DNA of 64,000 bases, taken from positions 620,001-684,000 of the forward strand of contig NZ_CATNHF010000001.1 in the NCBI RefSeq assembly GCF_950097975.1. The letters are read 5' to 3'. A program made the translations under genes and the position numbers. Under the pieces are notes generated by a model. That model saw only the letters and a program-made list of their open reading frames with translations. It had not been told where the DNA came from and made no database searches. The stretch is from Microbacterium sp. T2.11-28 (GTDB taxonomy: Bacteria; Actinomycetota; Actinomycetes; Actinomycetales; Microbacteriaceae). Below, piece after piece: positions 47,082 to 54,700 of the stretch; the first letter of the stretch is position 1; each line of letters starts with the position of its first letter.

Positions 47082-47897
47082 TCAGCGGGCGGCGAGGGCC
47101 GCCTGGTAGAGGTCGCGCGAGCTGCGCCCGGTCTGACCGGCAACCTCCGAGGCAGCTTCGCGCAGGCGGACCCCGTCAGCCACGAGCGCGAGAACCTGCG
47201 CGACGGCGTCCTCCTCCGACACGGCGCGGGCGGGCGCACCGCCCACGACCACCACGATCTCGCCGCGCACGCCGTCGGCGGCCCACGTCGCGAGCTCTGC
47301 CAGCCCGCCGCGCACGACCTCCTCGTGCAGCTTGGTCAGCTCCCGGCAGACGGCCGCCGGGCGGTCGGGCCCGAAGGCGACAGCCATGTCGGCGAGCGTC
47401 GCGGCCAGCCGGGAGGGCGCCTCGAAGAAGACCATCGTGCGCGGCTCGGATGCCAGCGCCGCCAGGGCGGAGCGCCGCTCCCCCGGCTTGCGGGCCGGGA
47501 AGCCCTCGAACGTGAAGCGGTCGGTCGGGAGCCCGGCGACGGCGAGCGCGGTCACGACCGCCGAGGGACCGGGGATCACCGTGACCGCGACGCCCTGATC
47601 GACCGCGGCGGCCACCAGCGCGTAGCCGGGGTCGCTGACGGTGGGCATGCCGGCGTCGCTCAGCACCAGCAGGTCCTCGGTCGCCGCCCGCGCCACCAGA
47701 TCGCCGGCGCGCTGCTTCTCGTTGTGGTCGTGCAGGGCGAGCAGCCGCGGCCGGTTGGCCACACCCAGCGCCTGGAGGAGCCGCTGCGTGGTGCGGGTGT
47801 CCTCGGACGCGATCACCGTGGCCGCCTCGAGGGCCGACACCAGTCGCGGCGAGGCGTCCTGGAGATTTCCGATCGGCGTCGCAGCGAGGATGATCAC
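47082..47897 (-). CDS. rsmI: 16S rRNA (cytidine-1402-2'-O)-methyltransferase
   Basis: A 271-residue tetrapyrrole-methylase-fold enzyme that 2'-O-methylates C1402 of 16S rRNA. It opens IILAATPIGNLQDASPRLVSALEAA, with SEDTRTTQRLL, LVLSDAGMPTVSDPG and VIPGPSAVVTALAVAGLP, all typical of RsmI. The start is GTG 47897 with TATGCT (47904-47909) 6 nt upstream: leaderless. It is divergent from the mannosyltransferase gene across 23 bp, a pairing also known in mycobacteria. Confidence 0.95.
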   Translation of the reverse strand: MIILAATPIGNLQDASPRLVSALEAATVIASEDTRTTQRLLQALGVANRPRLLALHDHNEKQRAGDLVARAATEDLLVLSDAGMPTVSDPGYALVAAAVDQGVAVTVIPGPSAVVTALAVAGLPTDRFTFEGFPARKPGERRSALAALASEPRTMVFFEAPSRLAATLADMAVAFGPDRPAAVCRELTKLHEEVVRGGLAELATWAADGVRGEIVVVVGGAPARAVSEEDAVAQVLALVADGVRLREAASEVAGQTGRSSRDLYQAALAAR

Positions 47898-47903
47898 CGC
47901 CCC

Positions 47904-47913
47904 AGCATAGGCT
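47904..47913. promoter_or_regulatory. Overlapping leaderless promoters of rsmI and pmt
   Basis: AGCATAGGCT holds TATGCT on the minus strand (47904-47909) and TAGGCT on the plus strand (47908-47913), which share two bases. Each lies 6-7 nt before a GTG start (47897 minus, 47921 plus). RNA polymerase can hardly occupy both -10 elements at once. Confidence 0.6.
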
Positions 47914-47920
47914 GGTGCCC

Positions 47921-49510
47921 GTGACGAAGTCGGCCGAGCCCCTGCTCCCTGCCGAGCCCGCGTCGGTGACCGAGCGGTGGCAGGCGAGGCTGTCGTCGCA
48001 GCCGCGGCTCCAGCGCCTCTACGGCTGGGCGGTGCCGGCGGCGATCACCCTCCTGGCGCTCGTGCTGCGGGTGTGGAACCTCGGCCATCCGCACGTGCTC
48101 GTCTTCGACGAGACCTACTACGTCAAGGACGCGTGGAGCCAGTGGATCCTCGGCTACGCAGGGTCCTGGCCCGAGGGCGCGAACGAGCAGTTCGTCGCCG
48201 GTCAGACCGACGTGTTCACCACCGATCCGAGCTTCGTCGTCCACCCCCCGCTGGGAAAGCTCCTCATCGGCGTCGGCATGTGGGTGTTCGGCCCGGAGTC
48301 CTCGTTCGGCTGGCGCATCTCGGCCGCCCTCTTCGGCACCGGATGCGTGCTGCTGCTCTACCTGCTCGCCAAGAGCATGACCGGCTCGATCGTCTTCGCC
48401 GGCACCGCCGCGTTCCTGCTCGCGATCGACGGACTCGGCATCGTCATGAGCCGCGTCTCGCTGCTGGACATCTTCCTCACCTTCTTCACGATCCTCGCGT
48501 TCTGGTTCGTCGTCCTCGACCGCAACCGCCACCTGGACCGCCTCGCCGCGCGCGTGGCCGCCGCGGCGGCCGGCGATCGCGGACCCGACTGGGGCCCCCT
48601 CCTCTGGAACCGCCCGTGGGTGATCGCCGCGGGAGCCGCCGCGGGAGCCGCCACCGCAGTCAAGTGGTCGGGCGTGTGGGTGCTCGCCGCCATCGGCCTC
48701 TATCTGGTGGTGACCGACGCGCTGGAGCGCCGGCGGCTGGGCGTCGGCTTCTGGCCCGTCGACGCGGTCCGGCAGGGTGCGGCGTCGTTCGTGCTGCTCG
48801 TGCCGGTGGCGTTCGTGGTCTACCTGGCGTCGTGGACCGGATGGCTCACCACCGACGGCGGCTACGACCGGCACTCCGCCGACGCCGAACCCGCGTCCGG
48901 GCTGTTCGGCTGGGTTCCCCTCGCACTCCAGAGCCTGTGGCGCTACCACCAGACGATCTACGACGCGATGACCCGGATCACCGCCGAGCACAGCTACGAG
49001 AGTCCCGCCTGGCAGTGGCCGCTGCTGTGGCGGCCGACCTCGATGCACGCCGCATCGACGATCGACGGGCAGGACGGCTGCACGGGCGGGGCCAACGGCT
49101 GCCTCGAGATCCTCTACAGCATGCCCAATCCGCTGCTGTGGTACGCCTCGATCGCCGCCGCCGTCTACCTCGTCTACCGCTTCACGCTCGATCGCGACTG
49201 GCGGCACGCGCTCGTGCTGGTGGGCATCGGCGCCACCTGGCTGCCGTGGCTCCTCTTCGACCGCACGGTGTTCCAGTTCTACACGATCGTCATCTGGCCC
49301 TTCCTTCTCCTGGCGCTGACCTTCGCGCTGCGCGACATCGCGGGCGGCGAGGACGCCGACCGCCATCGCCGGCTCGCCGGGCGGCGTACCGTGGCCGTCT
49401 TCCTGATCGTGGTCGTGGCGCTGTCGGCGTTCTGGTACCCGCTGTGGTCGGCGATGCAGGTGCCCTACGACTTCTACCGCCTCCACAACTGGCTGCAGGG
49501 CTGGGTGTGA
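47921..49510 (+). CDS. pmt: GT39 polyprenol-phosphate-mannose--protein mannosyltransferase
   Basis: A 529-residue membrane enzyme that O-mannosylates Ser/Thr of exported proteins using polyprenyl-phosphate-mannose. About 10-11 spans are visible. The first outer loop has the acidic catalytic pair in VFDETYYVKDAWS. A loop region after HPPLGKLLIGVGMWVFG and the C-terminal FDRTVFQFYTIVIWPF are typical of actinobacterial PMTs. GTG 47921 fits the TAGGCT-N7 leaderless promoter; GTG 47915 is possible. The Thr/Ser-rich surface proteins nearby (1976-residue Ig protein, lipoproteins) are plausible substrates, by inference. Confidence 0.94.
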   Translation: MTKSAEPLLPAEPASVTERWQARLSSQPRLQRLYGWAVPAAITLLALVLRVWNLGHPHVLVFDETYYVKDAWSQWILGYAGSWPEGANEQFVAGQTDVFTTDPSFVVHPPLGKLLIGVGMWVFGPESSFGWRISAALFGTGCVLLLYLLAKSMTGSIVFAGTAAFLLAIDGLGIVMSRVSLLDIFLTFFTILAFWFVVLDRNRHLDRLAARVAAAAAGDRGPDWGPLLWNRPWVIAAGAAAGAATAVKWSGVWVLAAIGLYLVVTDALERRRLGVGFWPVDAVRQGAASFVLLVPVAFVVYLASWTGWLTTDGGYDRHSADAEPASGLFGWVPLALQSLWRYHQTIYDAMTRITAEHSYESPAWQWPLLWRPTSMHAASTIDGQDGCTGGANGCLEILYSMPNPLLWYASIAAAVYLVYRFTLDRDWRHALVLVGIGATWLPWLLFDRTVFQFYTIVIWPFLLLALTFALRDIAGGEDADRHRRLAGRRTVAVFLIVVVALSAFWYPLWSAMQVPYDFYRLHNWLQGWV

Positions 49511-49554
49511 GCCTGCTCCCGCCGGCGGCACTCGGGCGCGCCGCGCCCTCCCTT

Positions 49555-49569
49555 TAGGCTGGTCTCGTG
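49555..49569 (+). promoter_or_regulatory. Leaderless promoter of the signalling cluster
   Basis: TAGGCT (49555-49560) lies exactly 6 nt before GTG 49567, with no Shine-Dalgarno. It probably drives the tightly packed set of genes from 49567 to the window end. Confidence 0.55.
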
Positions 49570-50589
49570 TTCACCTATGCCGTCGCCAGCGACCCCGCCG
49601 TCGCCGGCTTCGCCATGGTGTCGGACCGGTTCCTCGCAGTGCTGGCCGCGGACGCCGACGACGCCGTCGCCCTGCGACTGTGGAGCACCCTCGGCGAAGC
49701 GTCCACCGGCGCCGGCGACGCCGGCACGACCATCTCGTCGGTGCTGTCCGCCCTCGCCGCGGACGGCATCGCCGCCGTGCCCGACTTCGCCCTGGTCGAA
49801 CTCGTCGACGCCCCCACCCGGGCCGTGGCCCTCGCCGTGCGGGGCGGCGCGCAGATCCTCCTGGCGGGCGGCGACGTGCGCACCGGCGACCCCGCGACGG
49901 CGTGGACGGAGAGCACCGCCCAGGAGGTCACCGGCCTCACGCTGCAGCTGGGCCCGTCGCGCGCACTGCTGGGCAGTCTGCCCCTCGGTCGCGGGGTGGT
50001 CCGCGCCGACCGCCTCGACTGGGGCCCGGGCGGCGACCGCGCGCCGGCCCCGGCCGATGCGACGCCGGCCGCCGCGCCCGCGGCGACGACCCGCCGCGGC
50101 TCGGCCCGTCGTGCCCCGACCGAGCCGCAGGCCCCCGCCGAACCGCCGGCGACGGCTCAGCCGCCGGCGGGGACCGTCCGCCGCGAGCGGCTCGCCGAGG
50201 TGATCGACGACCGCACCGAGCTCAGCCGCGCGCATCGTCGGGCCGCTCGGCCGGTGCTGCGGATGGGGAGCGACCGGGTGCTCGAGCTGGACCTGCCGGT
50301 CGTGTTCGGCAGGTCGCCGCGCCCGGCGGCCCACCCGGGCGCACGGCTGGTCTCGCTGCCCTCGCCGCGGCGGGAGATCTCCGGCGCGCACCTCGAGGTC
50401 CGCCTCGACGGCGATGCGCTCGTGGCCCGCGACCTCGACTCCACCAACGGCACGATCGTGCGCGAGCCGGACGGATCGATGCAGCTGCTGCGGCACGGCG
50501 CCTCGGCCCGCCTCACCCGCGGGGCCTCCCTCGACCTCGGAGACGGCAACATCGCGATCTTCGACGTCGCCGACGGCGCGAGGGGCTGA
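49567..50589 (+). CDS. FHA-domain protein heading the kinase cluster
   Basis: A 340-residue soluble protein. The N-terminal 150 residues (FTYAVASDPAVAGFAMVSDRFLAVLAADA) form an unassigned alpha/beta region. An Ala/Pro-rich linker (about 158-205) follows, then a C-terminal FHA domain (about 235-335) with FGRSPR, SPRREISGAHLEVR and DLDSTNGTIV, the phospho-Thr-binding residues. It would dock to proteins phosphorylated by the kinase encoded next, one base beyond its stop. The N-terminal function is unknown. Confidence 0.85.
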   Translation: MFTYAVASDPAVAGFAMVSDRFLAVLAADADDAVALRLWSTLGEASTGAGDAGTTISSVLSALAADGIAAVPDFALVELVDAPTRAVALAVRGGAQILLAGGDVRTGDPATAWTESTAQEVTGLTLQLGPSRALLGSLPLGRGVVRADRLDWGPGGDRAPAPADATPAAAPAATTRRGSARRAPTEPQAPAEPPATAQPPAGTVRRERLAEVIDDRTELSRAHRRAARPVLRMGSDRVLELDLPVVFGRSPRPAAHPGARLVSLPSPRREISGAHLEVRLDGDALVARDLDSTNGTIVREPDGSMQLLRHGASARLTRGASLDLGDGNIAIFDVADGARG

Positions 50590-50590
50590 G

Positions 50591-51736
50591 ATGGCCACCC
50601 GCCTGCCGTCCGCGCCACCCGTCCTCGGCGGCTTCACCTACGTCCGGCCGCTCGGGACGGGCGGATTCGCGGACGTGTTCCTGTTCGAGCAGAACCTGCC
50701 GCGGCGCCCGGTGGCGGTCAAGGTGCTCCTCAAGGACATCGTCGACGAGGGTCTGCTGCGCATGTTCAACGCCGAGGCCGACGTCATGGCGCGGCTGAGC
50801 TCGCACCCCTCGATCCTGACCGTGTACGAGGCGAGCATCTCGGCCGACGGGCGCCCGTACCTCGTCATGGAGTACTGCCCCACCTCGCTGACCACCCGCT
50901 ACCGGCGGGAGGCCATCCCGGTGGCCGAGGTGCTGCAGCTGAGCATCAAGATCGCGTCGGCTCTCGAGACCGCGCACCGATCGGGCCTGCTGCATCGCGA
51001 CATCAAGCCGTCGAACATCCTGGTGACCACCTTCGGCGCCCCCGTGCTGAGCGACTTCGGGATCGCCGCGGCCTTGAGCGGACGCACCGGCGCCGACGAG
51101 GTCTTCGCCATGTCCGTGCCGTGGAGCGCACCGGAGATCGTCGACGAGCGCATCCCGGGATCGATCGCCGCAGAGGTGTGGAGCCTCGGGGCCACGGTCT
51201 ACTCGCTGCTGGCGGGGCGCAGCCCGTTCGAGCGCGCCGGGAGCGGTCAGAACACGCGCGAGCAGCTGAAGACCCGCATCCGCCGTGCGGTGTACACGCC
51301 GGTCGGACGGGCAGACGTCCCGCCGCGCCTGGAGGCGACGCTGGCGCGCGCCATGAGCAAGGACCCCGCCCAGCGCCACGCGTCGGCGGCCGAGTTCGCC
51401 TACGACCTGCAGCTCGTCCAGCACGAGATGGGGCTGGCGCACACGCCGATGGACGTGGCCGTCGACGAGTGGGCGACCGCCGGCGCCGCGATCGACTTCG
51501 CCGACGATCGCCAGCGCGGGCCGGTGCGACCGAGCGTCGCGTACCCCTCCCGCCGCGCCGGCCGGGCCGCACCCGCTCCGACGCGGCGCGCGCCCGACGA
51601 CGGCACCGTGCTCGCGGGAGCCGAACCCGCCCGGCGCCCCCGCACGGCGCTGCGGATCGGCCTGTGGGCGGGAGCGGCGGTCGTCGCGGTGTCCGCGATC
51701 GTGACCGTCGTCGCCCTGGTCGCGGGGGGAGGCTGA
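50591..51736 (+). CDS. Serine/threonine protein kinase with C-terminal membrane anchor
   Basis: A 381-residue Hanks-type kinase. The G-loop is LGTGGFADVFLFEQ, the catalytic Lys is in VAVKVLLKD, the catalytic loop is HRDIKPSNILV, and the Mg motif is SDFGIAAAL. The kinase domain ends near residue 285. A linker and one membrane span at about 355-378 follow; only a few residues lie outside, so no PASTA or other sensor. It corresponds to Pkb2 of bifidobacterial PFNA clusters. Likely substrates are the FHA protein or cluster partners, reversed by the PP2C gene at the window end. Confidence 0.93.
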   Translation: MATRLPSAPPVLGGFTYVRPLGTGGFADVFLFEQNLPRRPVAVKVLLKDIVDEGLLRMFNAEADVMARLSSHPSILTVYEASISADGRPYLVMEYCPTSLTTRYRREAIPVAEVLQLSIKIASALETAHRSGLLHRDIKPSNILVTTFGAPVLSDFGIAAALSGRTGADEVFAMSVPWSAPEIVDERIPGSIAAEVWSLGATVYSLLAGRSPFERAGSGQNTREQLKTRIRRAVYTPVGRADVPPRLEATLARAMSKDPAQRHASAAEFAYDLQLVQHEMGLAHTPMDVAVDEWATAGAAIDFADDRQRGPVRPSVAYPSRRAGRAAPAPTRRAPDDGTVLAGAEPARRPRTALRIGLWAGAAVVAVSAIVTVVALVAGGG

Positions 51737-51737
51737 C

Positions 51738-54700
51738 ATGGCCGAGCCCGGGCGCCGCCGGAGGCCCCGCACGAGCACCCTCGTCGGCGCGGCCGCCGTC
51801 GTGGTCGTGGCCGGCCTGGTCACGACGCTGGCCGTGATCTGGCCGGGATTCGACGCGCGGGAGACGCCGCTGGACGACGGCACGCTCTGGGCGGTGCAGA
51901 CGGGCGCCGGCGACGCCTACGCGCGCGTGAACCTCGAGCTGGGCGAGCTGGACACGGTCAAGACCGCCGAGAACGCGAGTTCGCTGGCTCAGACGAGCGA
52001 CCGGCTGTTCGTCTTCGCCGACAGCGACACCCAGTTCGCCGACGTCAGCATGGCCACTCCCCCCGACCTGACCGCGACCACGACCGACGCCTTCACGCGC
52101 GCGCCGGCGGGGACGGTCGAGGTGGCGGCGGCGGGCGACTTCCTCGCCTTCCGCACCGACGCCGGCGGGGTGTCGGTGGGCACCCTCTCGGGCGGCGGCG
52201 ACGCGATGCCCATCGACCCCTATGCCGACGTGCAGGTGGAAGAGGGCCAGGAGCGCCCGCGGTTCGCCGCCGCCGCGGTGGCCGTCGACGCCGACGGGGT
52301 CGTCTACCTCTACTCCGCCGCCGAAGGGCGCGTCGTGCGCGCCGACGGCAGGACCGGTCGCATCGTCGGCGACGATGCCGTCGCCTCGGCCCCTGCGGAC
52401 GCGCAGCTGACGGCCGTCGGCGGACGCTGGGCGCTGCTGGACGAGGCGACCGGCGCCGTGCGGGTGCAGGGGCGCGAGGAGGCCATCGCGACCGACGCGA
52501 CCGTGGGCGCCGTGCTCCAGCGCAGCGCCGCCGCGGCGGGCGACCTCTACCTCGCCGACTCCGGCGGCCTCGTGCGCGTCTCCTTCGACGCCGGCACCGC
52601 CGAGCGCGTCGTCGCCGAGGACCTCGGCACCCCCGCGGCGCCGCTGACGCAGGACGGCACGACGTACGCCGCATGGCTGCGCGACGGCGAGGGGGGCGGC
52701 ACCCTGTGGACCACCGAGGCTCCGACGCTGAACCCGCTCGACTACGGCGCGGCCGCCCTCGGAGAGCAGGTCGACCCGACGTTCCTCACCGACGGCACCC
52801 GGGTGGCCCTCAACGAGCGGAGCTCGGGCTGGGTCTGGACGGTGCCCGCGGGCGCTCTGATCGCGTCGTCGCAGCAGTGGGCGCTCGAGGAGAGCTCGGA
52901 GGCGGCGCCCGACGAGGACACCGTCGCCGATCGCGTGATCGATCCCAAGCCGCCGGTCGCCGTCGACGACGCGTTCGGGGTCCGCGCGGGGGCGGTCGCG
53001 CTGCTGCCCGTGCTGCTCAACGACCACGACCCCAACGAGGACGTGCTGAGCGTCGATGTGGCGTCGATCTCCGGGCTGGATCCGGCGTTCGGCACCGTCT
53101 CGATCTCCGGCGCCGAGCAGACGCTGGTCGTGGACGTCTCCCCCGACGCGACCGGCTCGGCGACGTTCCGCTACCGGGTGACCGACGGCACGACCGCGGA
53201 CGGCCTGCTCTCCGGTGAGGCCACCGTCACCCTCACGGTCGTCCCCGACGACGTCAACCGTCCGCCGGCGCCGTGCGATCCCGACGACTGCCTCGCCGAA
53301 CGGCCACGACCCACCGTCGCACCCGGCGGCACCGTCACCGTCGATGCGCTGTACGGGTGGGTCGATCCCGACGGCGACCCGATCTACCTGGCGTCGGTCG
53401 TCAACGAGAGCGGGATCGGCACCGCCGCCGGCCAGCCCGACGGCACCGTCACCTACCAGCACCCCGATGCCCAGGCGACCGAGGCCGTGGACGTCGGTCT
53501 CGCCCTCACGGTGTCCGACGCGCGCGGCGGGACGACACGCCGCGGCATGACCGTCGCCGTCACCCCGGCCCCGCGCCTGACGGCGGACTCGTTCGCCCTG
53601 GTGGGTGTGGCGGGCACGCCGCTGTCGATCGACGTCGACGCCCAGGTGAGCGGCACCACCGGGATCCCGCTGCTGACCGGAGCGGTCGTCCTCGACGAGA
53701 GCGCGGCGACCGTGTCGGCGAACTCCGCCGACCTCAGCATGGAGTTCAGCGCCGATGCACCCGGCTCCTATCTCGTGCAGTACACGGTGCGCGACGACCG
53801 CGGTGAGGAGACGGCGACGGTCCGCGTGACCATGCGCGACCCCGCGGAGACCATCATCTCCACCCCGCCGCTGACCGCGTTCGTCCGACCCAACGAGGAC
53901 GCCACCGTCGACGTCTTCCCGGCCGTCTCCAACCCCGCCGGGCTCGTGCTGCTGCTGAGCGACCTGCTCCCCGAGAGCGCGCCGCAGGCCACGCTCAGCG
54001 TAGACCTCGTGGGGCAGAGCATGATCCGCGTGAGCGGTTCGACCGACGACGGCTCCCCCGGCGTCCTGGGCGTCGTCCGCTACACGGTCTCGGACGGATC
54101 GGGAGCGGCCGCGGCGACCGCCGAGGGCGAGCTGACCGTGATCCTCCTCGACTCGCCGCAAAGCGATCCGCCGATCGCGGTCGACGACGCGGTCACCGTC
54201 CGCGCCGGCGCGCAGATCGACATCCCCGTGCTCGACAACGACAGCGCGCCGGCCGGTGCGCTCTTCTCCGTGGACCCGTCGGAGATCGTCAACGAGAGCG
54301 GGGCGGGGCTGGCCTTCGCGACGGGGCGCCTCGTGCGCTACCTGGCGCCCGCCGAGCCCGGCACCTACAGCATCGGCTACACCATCTTCCGCCTCGGCTT
54401 CCCGGACGCCGTCGACTCCGCGCGCGTCATCGTGACCGTGGTCGGCGACGAGGCGAACCGTGCACCGCTGCCCCGGGTGCTCGAAGGACGGGTGCTCAGC
54501 GGGGAGTCGGTGCGCATCCCGTTCGACCGCTTCGGCGTCGACCCCGACGGCGATGCCGTCGCGCTGGATCGCATCCTGACCCAGCCCGCCCAGGGCGGCA
54601 CGGCGACGATCTCGGCCGAGGGCGACGCCATCGTCTACACCAGCCCCGACCGCTTCAGCGGGCAGGACTCGTTCACCTACCAGGTGCGCGACGCCGAGGG

